NCBI RefSeq assembly: GCF_009649225.1
Contig: NZ_WJPP01000002.1
Coordinates: 372,001-436,000 of the forward strand
Reading direction: 5' to 3'
Length of the DNA stretch: 64,000 nt
DNA from: Spiribacter salilacus
Lineage (GTDB): Bacteria; Pseudomonadota; Gammaproteobacteria; Nitrococcales; Nitrococcaceae
This document shows positions 9,774-17,663 of the stretch, piece after piece. The notes beneath the pieces were generated by a model. That model was not told the origin of the DNA. It made no database searches and worked only from the letters and a program-made list of their open reading frames with translations. The position numbers were made by a program, and so were the translations under genes. Numbering within the stretch: position 1 is the first letter of the stretch; every line of letters begins with the position of its first letter.

Positions 9774-10369
9774 CTGCCGCTGATTCGGCGTAAGTCTTCT
9801 GCCATATCGCTAATGGTATCGGCAGGCCGGAAGATGGCTCGGGCGCGGCTCGAGCCATCAAATACATACATCGCGCTGGGGTGCGAGACGTTATAGTTAC
9901 CAAACTGATCAGGCTCATCAAACCCGAATGTGGCCCGATAGCGTTTGGTCATCTCCCGCAGCTCAGGCTCGGTAGCAGTTGCACCAATAATATATTCGCT
10001 AAAAAAATCGGTGTATCGACCCAGCATTTCTGGTGAATCACGGCCCGGATCAACCGAAACGAACAGCACATTCACCTCTTCACCAATCGACTGATCTACC
10101 CGATCTAGCGCTGCGGCCAAGCGCGCCATTGCCGTGGGGCAGACATCAGGGCAATGCGTAAAACCAAAAAACACCACCACAGTAGAGCCTTTTAAATCAG
10201 CCTCAGTAATTCGTTGGCCCGTTTCTGAAACCAAGTCAAACTTAAGATCAGGCAGCAGGCCGTAAACTCCTTTGGTGGCATAGTCGCCACCAATACAGCC
10301 GCTAAGCAGCAACACCAAGGCAAAAGACCCAATCAGCAAACCGCGTTTAAGATGACTAAGACCGGGCAT
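9770..10369 (-). CDS. SCO1/SenC-type copper chaperone, lipoprotein
   Basis: A 199-residue thioredoxin-fold protein that delivers copper to the CuA site of cytochrome oxidase. A lipoprotein signal ends in LLLSGCIGG, so it is anchored on the periplasmic face. The metal/redox site is [13 protein letters not shown] (CxxxC), with the distal His in [12 protein letters not shown] and the conserved [12 protein letters not shown] chose ATG 10369, which puts the signal peptide at the N-terminus. The longer frame to 10417 reads through the end of ctaG. It overlaps ctaG by 14 bases, consistent with one assembly operon. Confidence 0.92.
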   Translation of the reverse strand: MPGLSHLKRGLLIGSFALVLLLSGCIGGDYATKGVYGLLPDLKFDLVSETGQRITEADLKGSTVVVFFGFTHCPDVCPTAMARLAAALDRVDQSIGEEVNVLFVSVDPGRDSPEMLGRYTDFFSEYIIGATATEPELREMTKRYRATFGFDEPDQFGNYNVSHPSAMYVFDGSSRARAIFRPADTISDMAEDLRRISGS

Positions 10370-11183
10370 GCGTTTTCTCCAATCGAAAGGCCAGCACAAT
10401 AATCGCGGCAACCACACTCATCATTGAAGCAGGAATCCAGGTAATCAAACCGCCAATTTGTTGATCCAACAGCGGCGAAATTGGAAACGCTCTGCCACAG
10501 ACATCATAAATATCAAACAGGTTCTGCCGGCTAAAGGTGATGTAGGCGCCCAGCGCAATTTGCGGTGGAATAATCATGCCCAGCAATAAAATACGCTTAC
10601 CAGGGCTTAAGCGTGGCGTAACGCCAGCCCGCCCCCGCTCAAAAATTAGCCACCAAAACAACAGCCCATCAAGGGCCATTGTCCAGTTCATCAGCCAATA
10701 TAAATCGAGGCTGAGCATGGCGTAGAAGTGAATACTGGGCGTGAGCCAAAAATACAAAATGCCCACAAACAAAAATGCCGCCAAAAACGGTTGCTGAATC
10801 CCGTTATAGAGCACCCGCAACACCGAAAAAACTGGCGCTGCTCGGCCCTGCGGCCAAGCCCTAACCGATGCCGGTAACCCCGCTGCCAATACGGCAGCTG
10901 GCATTGATAAGGCCACTAAAAAAGGGCCTAGATGATGCAAGATGAGATGCTGAAAACGATGCGCTGAAAACAAGTACTGCGAGTAGTAGTCAAACTGGGT
11001 TTGGGTTACCACATACATCAGCCCCATACCCAGAAAAAAAGACAGCGCAGGCCAAAACCCGGGCTTAGCCCCCCGCATCATCCCAATTGCATACAAGCTG
11101 ATTGCCGCTGCGCACACGATGATGACCGGGGCCGAAGGCTCCCAGGGGCGCAACCAGTCAATAACCGTATTTAAGGTGACCAT
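10356..11183 (-). CDS. ctaG: Cytochrome c oxidase assembly factor CtaG (caa3 type)
   Basis: A 275-residue membrane protein with about seven hydrophobic segments. It matches the CtaG/YtkA-linked family found in Bacillus and many proteobacteria, which is distinct from Cox11 despite the shared name. Marks include SAHRFQHLILHHLGPFLVAL near residue 75, with the His-rich helix expected to handle copper, and LMNWTMALDGLLFWWLI. It lies between a small unknown gene (5 bases upstream) and sco1 (14-base overlap). In this window it is the only candidate for inserting CuB into the oxidase, since Cox11 is not seen. Confidence 0.9.
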   Translation of the reverse strand: MVTLNTVIDWLRPWEPSAPVIIVCAAAISLYAIGMMRGAKPGFWPALSFFLGMGLMYVVTQTQFDYYSQYLFSAHRFQHLILHHLGPFLVALSMPAAVLAAGLPASVRAWPQGRAAPVFSVLRVLYNGIQQPFLAAFLFVGILYFWLTPSIHFYAMLSLDLYWLMNWTMALDGLLFWWLIFERGRAGVTPRLSPGKRILLLGMIIPPQIALGAYITFSRQNLFDIYDVCGRAFPISPLLDQQIGGLITWIPASMMSVVAAIIVLAFRLEKTHARS

Positions 11184-11188
11184 AACCG

Positions 11189-11443
11189 CTAAAGATTAGC
11201 AGCCTGCTGCATCGCGGCATAGGTCTGCTCAGTCACCAATATAATGACTCGGCTGCTGGAATAAGCCTTGCCGTTGGCGAGCAGTGCCTGTCCTTTTTGG
11301 CTATTGGGGTCAATTAGAACAAAATCAATACCTTCGGTAAGCTGTGGCTCGATACGCTTAAACGCTCTAAAACTCGTGCCCTTGGGAACTTGGTTGTGCT
11401 GATCTAGCTCACGTAAGCTCAGCATTGTCGCTTCGTCACTCAT
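11189..11443 (-). CDS. Small protein of unknown function, possible winged-helix DNA binder
   Basis: An 84-residue protein that I do not recognise with certainty. It reads as short helices then a beta hairpin: MLSLRELDQHNQVPKGTSF, AFKRIEPQLTEGIDFVLID, and the end YSSSRVIILVTEQTYAAM. The spacing of a helix-turn-helix-like front and a hairpin suggests a winged-helix DNA binder; this is inference. It is the first gene of the minus-strand unit that continues into ctaG and sco1. Its start is only 18 bases from the divergent sohB start, so each gene's promoter must overlap the other gene or its leader. Confidence 0.6.
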   Translation of the reverse strand: MSDEATMLSLRELDQHNQVPKGTSFRAFKRIEPQLTEGIDFVLIDPNSQKGQALLANGKAYSSSRVIILVTEQTYAAMQQAANL

Positions 11444-11461
11444 ATCGCGTACACTTTAGGG

Positions 11462-12466
11462 ATGGAATTTATACAAGACTATGCCGCTTTTTTAGCACGC
11501 GTTGTTACTTTGCTGATTGCCGCCGGTATTTTAATCGGAATGCTCAGCGGCAGCACTGGGCGCGGCCGGGGCCGAAGCAAAGAATCCCTTGAAGTCACAC
11601 CGCTTAATCAGCGCTACCAAGAAATGGGCCGGCGCATTACCGAGTCTGGCCGGCAGGCAGGTTCTTTTTTAAAACGTTGGCGTGAGCGCAAAAAACAGCG
11701 CAAAACCCGAACGGGCGAAGGCCGCCTACCCCGGCTATTTGTGCTCGACTTTAACGGCGATTTGCGCGCCACGGCCACCGATTCGCTACGCGAAGAAATT
11801 ACTGCGGTATTGGCCAATGCGCGGAGTGATGATGAGGTGCTCCTGCGTTTAGAAAGCCCCGGTGGCATGGTGCCAGGCTACGGCTTAGCTGCCAGCCAAC
11901 TGGCCCGGCTGCGTGATAAGAACATTCGGCTGACGATTAGCGTAGACCGTGTAGCCGCTTCGGGTGGGTATCTGATGGCCTGCGTGGCCGATCGGATTGT
12001 GGCTGCGCCCTTTGCGATTGTTGGCTCGATTGGCGTGGTGGGGCAGCTGCCAAACTTTCATGGCCTGCTCAAACGCCACGATATTGACTTTGAGCTGCAT
12101 ACCGCTGGCGAAAACAAGCGCGACCTGACCGTTTTTGGTCGCAATACCGATGAAGGACGCGCGCATTTCCGTGAATCCTTACAAGAGGTGCACCAACTCT
12201 TTAAGGCGCATATCACCCGCTATCGACCCCGCCTCGACATCGAAAAGGTGGCCACGGGCGAGCACTGGCTGGGCGAAAAAGCGCTGGAACTCGGTTTGGT
12301 GGATGATCTTGGCACCAGCGACGATTTACTGCTCGAGCGCCGCGAAAAAATGGAATTGATTGCCCTTAAATATCACCCAGCGCCGTCTTTAAAACGCCGC
12401 TTAGCGGTAGTCTTAGAGTCGGCGTTAACCAAGCTTAGGCAGGGTGCGGGCCTTTACGGATCGTAA
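11462..12466 (+). CDS. sohB: Inner-membrane S49 peptidase SohB
   Basis: A 334-residue protease of the SppA/SohB family. One N-terminal membrane helix (residues 8-28) is followed by a basic linker (residues 33-90) and the catalytic domain. The Ser/Lys dyad is Ser167 in RVAASGGYLMA and Lys219 in GENKRDLTVFG. These enzymes cut membrane proteins or leftover signal peptides on the periplasmic side. The basic linker (RKKQRKTR) is typical for SohB. ATG 11462 has an AGGG directly before it, a tight spacing. The 3' end overlaps convergent tusA by 32 bases. Confidence 0.94.
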   Translation: MEFIQDYAAFLARVVTLLIAAGILIGMLSGSTGRGRGRSKESLEVTPLNQRYQEMGRRITESGRQAGSFLKRWRERKKQRKTRTGEGRLPRLFVLDFNGDLRATATDSLREEITAVLANARSDDEVLLRLESPGGMVPGYGLAASQLARLRDKNIRLTISVDRVAASGGYLMACVADRIVAAPFAIVGSIGVVGQLPNFHGLLKRHDIDFELHTAGENKRDLTVFGRNTDEGRAHFRESLQEVHQLFKAHITRYRPRLDIEKVATGEHWLGEKALELGLVDDLGTSDDLLLERREKMELIALKYHPAPSLKRRLAVVLESALTKLRQGAGLYGS

Positions 12467-12692
12467 ATGTGAATTCACCTTCGGCCTGCTCATGGGCAAT
12501 TAGCTCATGCTCGGTGGTGTCACAAAACCCCGTGAAGTCGATCACAGAATGAGGATCGGTGGCCACAACACGCACACAATCGCCCGGCGTTAACTCCCGC
12601 AGTGCTTGTTTAGTGCGCAAAATCGGCAGCGGACAATTCAGCCCCCGCAGATCAAGTTCCTGCTGTACTGTCAGTTGTGCTTCACCAGACAT
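12435..12692 (-). CDS. tusA: TusA/SirA-family sulfur carrier
   Basis: An 85-residue protein with the family signature LDLRGLNCPLPILRTKQAL, where the Cys of CPxP (residue 20) is the sulfur-carrying residue. The compact beta-alpha fold continues with GDCVRVVATDPHSVIDFTGFC. TusA passes persulfide sulfur to tRNA 2-thiolation and other pathways. YedF-like paralogues share the motif, so the exact role is not fixed by sequence. It points away from the small gene before lipA, and its 3' end overlaps sohB by 32 bases. Confidence 0.88.
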   Translation of the reverse strand: MSGEAQLTVQQELDLRGLNCPLPILRTKQALRELTPGDCVRVVATDPHSVIDFTGFCDTTEHELIAHEQAEGEFTFTIRKGPHPA

Positions 12693-12713
12693 AGAGTCAG
12701 CCCCATGTGAACG

Positions 12714-12742
12714 CGTATACTCCTATTACTATAACAGGACAA
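12714..12742 (-). promoter_or_regulatory. Candidate promoter for tusA
   Basis: On the minus strand TTGTCC (12742-12737) and TATACG (12719-12714) are 17 bases apart, just before tusA. The 51-base gap between tusA and the divergent small gene also holds a plus-strand TATACT at 12716-12721 that overlaps the -10, so the two directions may compete. Both matches are moderate. Confidence 0.35.
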
Positions 12743-12743
12743 A

Positions 12744-12941
12744 ATGGAAACCCGCTTGATGGCAGACGAAAAGAAAACTAAGCCAGATGCTCAAGACTGC
12801 GCAGACGACCCACGCTCAGTTAGCGACGATGAACTGCGTGAAGAGTTCAGCCGCGAAGAAGTGGAAGCTTGGCGCAAAAAGGCCGATAAATCACATGCCA
12901 ACTGGTTTTCAGTAATGAACAACCCTTATGGGAAAGACTGA
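12744..12941 (+). CDS. Small acidic protein upstream of lipA, unknown function
   Basis: A 65-residue, highly charged protein with no membrane segment. It contains DDELREEFSREEVEAWRKKAD and ends SHANWFSVMNNPYGKD. I do not recognise a named family. An AGGAC ribosome site sits 5 bases before ATG 12744; an internal ATG at 12759 is possible but has no good ribosome site. The gene ends 21 bases before lipA and is probably co-transcribed with it. The composition, not an obvious domain, suggests a helical cytosolic protein. Confidence 0.6.
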   Translation: METRLMADEKKTKPDAQDCADDPRSVSDDELREEFSREEVEAWRKKADKSHANWFSVMNNPYGKD

Positions 12942-12962
12942 CAGAGCATAGGCGGAGTCAGA

Positions 12963-13961
12963 ATGAGCGAGCTAAAAGGTATACCGGTGGTCGTTAGCGG
13001 CCAAAAAGTCTCAAAGCCAAATGGCGTGCGCGCCATCAAAAATGGCATGAAAACCAACCGGGCCGCGGCGCCCCTCACCCGTGGCGACAAGCCCGATTGG
13101 CTGCGCGTAAAAATCCCAACGGGCGAGACCTTTCAAAAAGTGCGCAACACGGTGCGCGAACACCGCTTAGCCACCGTTTGTGAAGAATCAATGTGCCCCA
13201 ACATGGGCGAATGCTGGAGCGCGGGCACCGCCACCATCATGCTCATGGGCGATGTCTGCACGCGTGCCTGCCGCTTCTGCGCGGTAGACACGGGCAACCC
13301 GCGCGGCTGGCTAGACCCCGAAGAGCCAGCAGGCGCGGCCGAAACCGTTTCACTGATGGGGTTAAAGTACGTTGTACTCACCTCAGTAGACCGCGATGAC
13401 CTGCCCGATGGCGGCGCTGGCCACTACGCCGCCTGCATTCGAGAGATCAAACGCCAAAACCCCAGCACCGCGGTTGAAGCACTCACCCCTGATTTTAATG
13501 GCAGCACCGAAGCCATTAACACGGTTGTCGACACCGGCCTTGAAGTCTTTGCGCAAAATGTGGAAACCGTTGAGCGGCTCACCCACCCTGTGCGAGACCC
13601 CCGCGCTGGCTACCAGCAAACCCTTGATGTGCTGGCGCATGCCAAAGTTCGCCGCCCCGATGTGCTGACCAAAACCAGCCTAATGCTCGGCCTTGGCGAA
13701 ACCGATGAGGAAATCATCAAAACGATGGATGACCTGCGCGCCATTGGCGTAGACATCGTCACCTTCGGCCAATACCTTCGGCCCACCGTTAATCACCTGC
13801 CGGTGGAACGCTACGTAACGCCCGAGCAATTTAACCGCTTCCGCGAAATCGGTCTGGAAAAGGGCTTTTTGGAAGTGGTCTCTGGCCCACTGGTGCGCTC
13901 GAGCTATCGGGCAGATCGGGTGTTGGAGAAGAACAACGTGGGCCTCACGGGAACGGTTTAG
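12963..13961 (+). CDS. lipA: Lipoyl synthase
   Basis: A 332-residue radical-SAM enzyme that inserts two sulfurs into octanoyl groups on lipoyl domains. The auxiliary cluster cysteines are Cys73, Cys78 and Cys84 ([13 protein letters not shown]), and the radical-SAM cluster is Cys99, Cys103 and Cys106 (CTRACRFC). The C-terminal RSSYRAD supplies the Ser ligand of the auxiliary cluster. lipB is not in the window. The last base of its stop codon is the first base of a large palindrome that probably terminates the transcript. Confidence 0.97.
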   Translation: MSELKGIPVVVSGQKVSKPNGVRAIKNGMKTNRAAAPLTRGDKPDWLRVKIPTGETFQKVRNTVREHRLATVCEESMCPNMGECWSAGTATIMLMGDVCTRACRFCAVDTGNPRGWLDPEEPAGAAETVSLMGLKYVVLTSVDRDDLPDGGAGHYAACIREIKRQNPSTAVEALTPDFNGSTEAINTVVDTGLEVFAQNVETVERLTHPVRDPRAGYQQTLDVLAHAKVRRPDVLTKTSLMLGLGETDEEIIKTMDDLRAIGVDIVTFGQYLRPTVNHLPVERYVTPEQFNRFREIGLEKGFLEVVSGPLVRSSYRADRVLEKNNVGLTGTV

Positions 13962-14023
13962 TGTGCTTTAGCCCGGCTTAACAATACGCTTCGCGTATCG
14001 AAAACCGCCGGGCCAAAGCACAC
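13961..14023. repeat. Nested-hairpin palindrome, left copy (likely terminator of lipA)
   Basis: Outer arms 13961-13977 and 14007-14023 pair over 17 bp with one G-T(U) pair. Inside them is a second hairpin: ATACGC (13984-13989), loop TTC, GCGTAT (13993-13998). The linkers are asymmetric (TTAA on the left, a run containing AAAACC on the right). The structure begins at the last base of the lipA stop and ends 28 bases before the next start, so it would strongly fold as RNA and could end or protect lipA mRNA, though no long U tract follows. The element at 26459-26533 shares its core, linkers and architecture in the opposite orientation. Confidence 0.85.
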
Positions 14024-14051
14024 AAAACCCTTTTGGTTGGGAGGAGTCGTA

Positions 14052-14636
14052 ATGAAGACGGTACAACGCTTACTAATTGCGCTTATGTTGATAGCACCGC
14101 CCAGTCTGGGGTCGGCTCAACATGCCCACTCGCCCTATAGCGGCCAGGAGAATCGGGCCATCAAGAGCCTTTCTGAAGACGATCTGGCCGAGTTGCGCCG
14201 CGGCGGCGGCTGGGGGTTGGCTCTGGCGGCGGAGCTGAACGGCGTTCCAGGGCCAACTCACCTGATGGAATTAGCGGATGAAATTGAGCTAGAAGACAAT
14301 CAGCAAAACGCCATCAATGACATCTATGAACGGATGCGCACCCGGGCCATTGAAGCGGGTGAGAGGTTTATCGAGGCCGAGGCGTCTTTAGAAGCAGCTT
14401 TTCAGTCAGGTCAGCTCTCGCCCGAAAGGCTGCGGGAGCACCTCGACACCATCGCCCAACGACGCAGCGATCTGCGTTACGCCCACCTGGCCGCTCATCT
14501 AGAAACCATGGACGTGATCTCACCCAACCAGGTAAAACGTTATAACAAGCTGCGGGGATACGACGCCTCATCTGCCTGTGACGACGTACCTGACGGCCAC
14601 GATCCCGCCATGTGGCGCCGGCATAATGGGTGCTAA
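14052..14636 (+). CDS. Spy/CpxP-like periplasmic protein
   Basis: A 194-residue exported protein. ATG 14052 follows a strong GGGAGGAG ribosome site; an upstream in-frame TTG at 14037 lies before that site. A signal peptide is visible (KTVQRLLIALMLIAPPSLGSAQ). The mature part is helical, with two LTxxQ-like motifs (ELEDNQQNAI and ISPNQVKRY), the mark of Spy/CpxP metal- or stress-related periplasmic proteins. Two cysteines lie in the tail (SSACDDVPD and the final NGC), with His residues near the N-terminus (HAHS), so metal binding is possible. It stands alone after the lipA palindrome. Confidence 0.7.
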   Translation: MKTVQRLLIALMLIAPPSLGSAQHAHSPYSGQENRAIKSLSEDDLAELRRGGGWGLALAAELNGVPGPTHLMELADEIELEDNQQNAINDIYERMRTRAIEAGERFIEAEASLEAAFQSGQLSPERLREHLDTIAQRRSDLRYAHLAAHLETMDVISPNQVKRYNKLRGYDASSACDDVPDGHDPAMWRRHNGC

Positions 14637-14723
14637 AACCTCGGCATGGCAACACGAAATTTCAAGGCGTGATGAGCTCTACTTATCGCCTCGGTTATAG
14701 ATGGGGGAATACCGGAGAGACTG

Positions 14724-14936
14724 ATGTCAATTAAGTACGAGCTGATCATCTATTGGAGCGACGAGGACCAGTCCTTTGTCGTCGAGGTTCCGGAGTTGCC
14801 AGGTTGCATGGCGGACGGCGAAAGCTATGAACTGGCCGTGGTGAACGCTCAGCAGGTGATTGAGGAGTGGATCGAGACGGCAAGGGAGCTTGGCCGGCCG
14901 GTCCCGGAACCGCAAGGGCGATTGAAGTATGCATAG
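14724..14936 (+). CDS. HicB-family antitoxin, short form (no toxin partner)
   Basis: A 70-residue protein with the HicB partial RNase-H fold: YELIIYWSDEDQSFVVEVPEL, PGCMADGESYELAVVNAQQ and VIEEWIETARELGRPVPEP. It has no C-terminal DNA-binding domain. HicB normally neutralises the small RNase HicA. No HicA-like frame is visible in the 87 bases before it or the 180 after it, so it is an orphan or a remnant. A GGAGAG ribosome site precedes ATG 14724. A piece of a second antitoxin gene begins 26 bases after its stop. Confidence 0.85.
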   Translation: MSIKYELIIYWSDEDQSFVVEVPELPGCMADGESYELAVVNAQQVIEEWIETARELGRPVPEPQGRLKYA

Positions 14937-14961
14937 GCCATCCAGCCGACGCTCATACCTC

Positions 14962-15060
14962 GTGAGTAAGCGCAATATCGGAGCGGAAATTCTCGAGGGG
15001 CTCGAGGAGGTAAAGCAATATAACAAGGGCAATGTCCAACTGCGGAACAACACCCTGAAG
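14962..15060 (+). pseudogene. Truncated XRE-type antitoxin (N-terminal fragment)
   Basis: From GTG 14962 the frame reads SKRNIGAEILEGLEEVKQ then YNKGNVQLRNNTLK. This matches the usual start of a common XRE-family antitoxin whose next segment would be the helix-turn-helix. After about 15060 the frame turns into unrelated, Cys-rich sequence to a stop at 15156, with no helix-turn-helix. The gene therefore looks cut off by a deletion or by joining to the DNA of the following minus-strand unit. It is likely a scar of a toxin-antitoxin locus. Confidence 0.6.
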
Positions 15061-15118
15061 TGTTCAGTGAATTGCGTTGACCCCGGGTGTAGCAATCAAT
15101 TTCGGTTCGCTCCACGCT

Positions 15119-15715
15119 TCAGAACGTTGGCGGTGTGCAAGTCCAAAGAATGCTAGCGGTGCAGGCGCCCGGGTTGCTGTAGGAGTGGGGGATGTCAGAG
15201 GGGAAGCAAAATGCATCGCCCTTTTGTAAGTGGTAGGTCACATCATCAAGCTCAAGAACCACCTCACCAGCTAGAATGTAGCCCGTTTCTTCGCCTTCAT
15301 GCACAAATGCTTCACCACTTTTTGCCCCCGGTTCAATATGATGGATATTGGACTGAAGCATATGGCCTTCGCGGTAAGGGATGATTCGCTCGATGCGGAT
15401 TCCGGCGTGATCACCCGGGTAGTAATCTAAGGTAATCACAGGCCGCTGGCCTTCTCTAAGCACTGGTTCATTGTGCGGAATGGATTCGTCGAATAGCCAG
15501 GTGATGTTTGTGTCTAGGTTGTGCACGAGCCGGTGAGTTATTTTGATTGACGGAAGCGCATGCCCGTTCTCAACTTTAGACAACAGACTTTCAGAGCAGC
15601 CACAGCGCATCGCTAACTCTTTGAGGGTTAGGCCCTTTGCTCGTCTTGCCATTTTTAACTTCAAGCCGAGCTTTTCTCGCGATAAATCACCGAACTCGCT
15701 TTGTGTCGATTTCAT
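15119..15715 (-). CDS. XRE-cupin transcriptional regulator
   Basis: A 198-residue regulator with an XRE helix-turn-helix near residues 15-70 (KLKMARRAKGLTLKELAMRC then SESLLSKVENGHALPSI) and a C-terminal cupin at about 110-195 (GEAFVHEGEETGYILAGEV, then GDAFCFPSDIPHSYSN). Such PuuR-like proteins usually repress nearby catabolic genes and sense their substrate through the cupin. ATG 15715 is chosen because it lies one base after the stop of the SDR gene; longer frames run back into that gene. It is the last gene of the seven-gene minus-strand unit, so it probably controls its own operon. Confidence 0.88.
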   Translation of the reverse strand: MKSTQSEFGDLSREKLGLKLKMARRAKGLTLKELAMRCGCSESLLSKVENGHALPSIKITHRLVHNLDTNITWLFDESIPHNEPVLREGQRPVITLDYYPGDHAGIRIERIIPYREGHMLQSNIHHIEPGAKSGEAFVHEGEETGYILAGEVVLELDDVTYHLQKGDAFCFPSDIPHSYSNPGACTASILWTCTPPTF

Positions 15716-15716
15716 C

Positions 15717-16469
15717 TCAGTGAGCCATGCCCCCATCAACCATCATTTGTTTGGCCGTAATATACCGAGATTCTTCCGATGCCAAAAATGTATAAATGGG
15801 CGCCACTTCATCGGGGGTGCCTTGTCGGCCTAAGGGAACAAGCCGTTCAACAATGCTCTGATGCTTCTCGGCACCACCCATTAGTTTGATTGCAGACTCA
15901 TTAAATGGGGTATCAATCCACCCGGGCAGAACAGAGTTGACCCGAATATTATGCGGCGCCATTTCTTGTGCTAATGCGGTTGTGAACGCTAGAACCGCGC
16001 CCTTCGCCGATGCATACGCTGCCATTCCCGCTGCCCCACGCAGCCCTGCTAAGGATGATGTTGTAATAAAGCTGCCGCCGCCACCCGCTTTAATTATTGC
16101 TGGCAACCCATGCTTAGCAACAAAGAACGTGCCCCTTACATTCACTTGGAAGAGGCTGTCCCAATCAGCCGCAGCAAACGATTTGATTTCGCCTGTTTTC
16201 ATTTGCCCGGCAAAAACCACGATCGTATTTATTTCGCCAAGTCGAGCCTCTGCCTCCTTTACTACCTCTGCAACGCTCTCCTCAGAGCCAACATCACAGT
16301 AGATGCTTGAAACGTTCTCACCGAGTTCGTTAGCAACAGCATCAGCACCCGATTTGTTGATATCGGCAATAACAAGGCTTGCCCCATTTTGGTGAAAATC
16401 AAGGGCAGTTGCCCGGCCTATACCTGTTGCTGCACCAATCAGTAGGGCTTTTTTATCTTTCAAGCGCAT
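15717..16469 (-). CDS. Short-chain dehydrogenase/reductase
   Basis: A 250-residue classical SDR. The cofactor loop is GAATGIG (residues 12-18) with Asp36 (VIADINKS) favouring NAD over NADP. The active site has Asn110, Ser138/139, Tyr152 and Lys156 (YASAK), and the end is the family-typical QMMVDGGMA. The usual NNAG reads VFAG, a mild change. It overlaps the upstream amidohydrolase gene by 17 bases and lies one base before the regulator gene. It may oxidise an alcohol released by the pathway; the substrate cannot be inferred from the sequence. Confidence 0.92.
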   Translation of the reverse strand: MRLKDKKALLIGAATGIGRATALDFHQNGASLVIADINKSGADAVANELGENVSSIYCDVGSEESVAEVVKEAEARLGEINTIVVFAGQMKTGEIKSFAAADWDSLFQVNVRGTFFVAKHGLPAIIKAGGGGSFITTSSLAGLRGAAGMAAYASAKGAVLAFTTALAQEMAPHNIRVNSVLPGWIDTPFNESAIKLMGGAEKHQSIVERLVPLGRQGTPDEVAPIYTFLASEESRYITAKQMMVDGGMAH

Positions 16470-17655
16470 CTTTCTCTCTCCTATCTAAATCGCCGGCGTT
16501 AGTTACTAGACTTGCCAGATAACTTGCGCCAATCGGCAGAATGTCGTCATTAAAATCAAACTCCGGATGATGCAAGGGCACATCTCGGCCATTACCAACC
16601 CAGGCGTAGCTGCCCGGCACTTCTTCAAGTAAGTAGGCAAAATCTTCCGAAGCCATACTTGGCAGATATTCAGTGATCACATTTTCATCACCTAAAAGGC
16701 TTCCCGCGACTGCTTTTGAAAATGCAGCCTCGTTAGGGGTGTTTATTGTGACTGGGAACGCTTTTTCGGTACTGAGGGTACATTCAATGTCATACATACT
16801 TGAGGTGCTGTCCACAATCGCGGCGAGCCGCTGATGGGTAAACTGAAGCGTGTCATTATCTAAGGTACGGATTGTTCCTTTAAGGATGACCTGGTGAGGC
16901 AAAACATTCACCGCATCTCCACCATGCACTTGGGTGACCGACACCACAAGCGGATGCTGCGTGTTAACCGAGCGAGACGTAATAGTCTGAATTGAAGAAA
17001 TCATCGTAGCGGCAGCAACGATTGCATCGGTGCCCTGATGAGGTAAAGCTGCATGAGAACCACTGGCGTTAAGCTCAATCCTAAACAGATCAGACGATGC
17101 CATCACAGCTCCCGGCTGCACAGCCATTTGACCAACAGGTATGCCCGGCCAGTTATGTACGGCAAATACCTGGTCGAGCGGCCATTTCTTTAACAGCCCA
17201 TCCTTGAGCATTGCCAACGCGCCCCCAAGCGCTTCTTCTGCTGGCTGAAAAATAAACCGCACCGTACCGGGAAAATTGCGTGTCTTTGCCAAATACTCAG
17301 CAGCGCCCAACAGCATAACCATATGCCCATCATGCCCACAGGAGTGCGCAATGCCATCATACTTTGATGCATAGGGCAGACCGGTCTGCTCCAATATTGG
17401 CAATGCATCCATATCTGCCCGCAAACCAACCGTTGGGCCTGGCCGGTCACCTTCAAGCGTGGCCACTAAACCGGTACCGCCGATACCCTGGTCAGCGCTC
17501 AGCCCCATATTTTGTAAAATCTCGGCAATAAAGGCACTCGTTTCAACCTCAGTAAACCCAACCTCGGGGTACTGATGTAGATGTTGCCGCCACTTTGTTA
17601 ACGTCTCGTGTTTTTTTACAAAAAAATCCTGGAGCTCTTGGGTGTTTTCTTTCAT
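16453..17655 (-). CDS. M20 family amidohydrolase (hippurate/N-acyl amino acid hydrolase type)
   Basis: A 400-residue metallo-amidohydrolase of the M20D type. It starts with RQHLHQYPEVGFTEVET and carries the metal ligands in HSCGHDGHM (Cys106, His108), QPAEE (Glu140/141) and AVHNWPG. The dimerisation lid is near residues 190-310, with GSHAALPHQG. These enzymes cleave N-acyl or N-carbamoyl bonds of amino acids, indole-amino acid conjugates or hippurate. ATG 17655 has a GAGGAAA ribosome site. The position right after a peptide-type ABC importer suggests that it hydrolyses the imported compound. Confidence 0.9.
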   Translation of the reverse strand: MKENTQELQDFFVKKHETLTKWRQHLHQYPEVGFTEVETSAFIAEILQNMGLSADQGIGGTGLVATLEGDRPGPTVGLRADMDALPILEQTGLPYASKYDGIAHSCGHDGHMVMLLGAAEYLAKTRNFPGTVRFIFQPAEEALGGALAMLKDGLLKKWPLDQVFAVHNWPGIPVGQMAVQPGAVMASSDLFRIELNASGSHAALPHQGTDAIVAAATMISSIQTITSRSVNTQHPLVVSVTQVHGGDAVNVLPHQVILKGTIRTLDNDTLQFTHQRLAAIVDSTSSMYDIECTLSTEKAFPVTINTPNEAAFSKAVAGSLLGDENVITEYLPSMASEDFAYLLEEVPGSYAWVGNGRDVPLHHPEFDFNDDILPIGASYLASLVTNAGDLDRREKDALER

Positions 17656-17663
17656 ATTTTCCT

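Noticed and set aside
9761-9780. Terminator between ilvD and sco1
   Set aside because: The two stop codons overlap in TTAA and there is no stem-loop around them; termination must occur inside the facing gene or by another mechanism.
15061-15156. C-terminal part of the frame beginning at 14929 as a real Cys-rich protein
   Set aside because: It follows a recognisable antitoxin start and then loses all similarity. The last 38 bases also run into the convergent regulator gene, so a fused product is unlikely.
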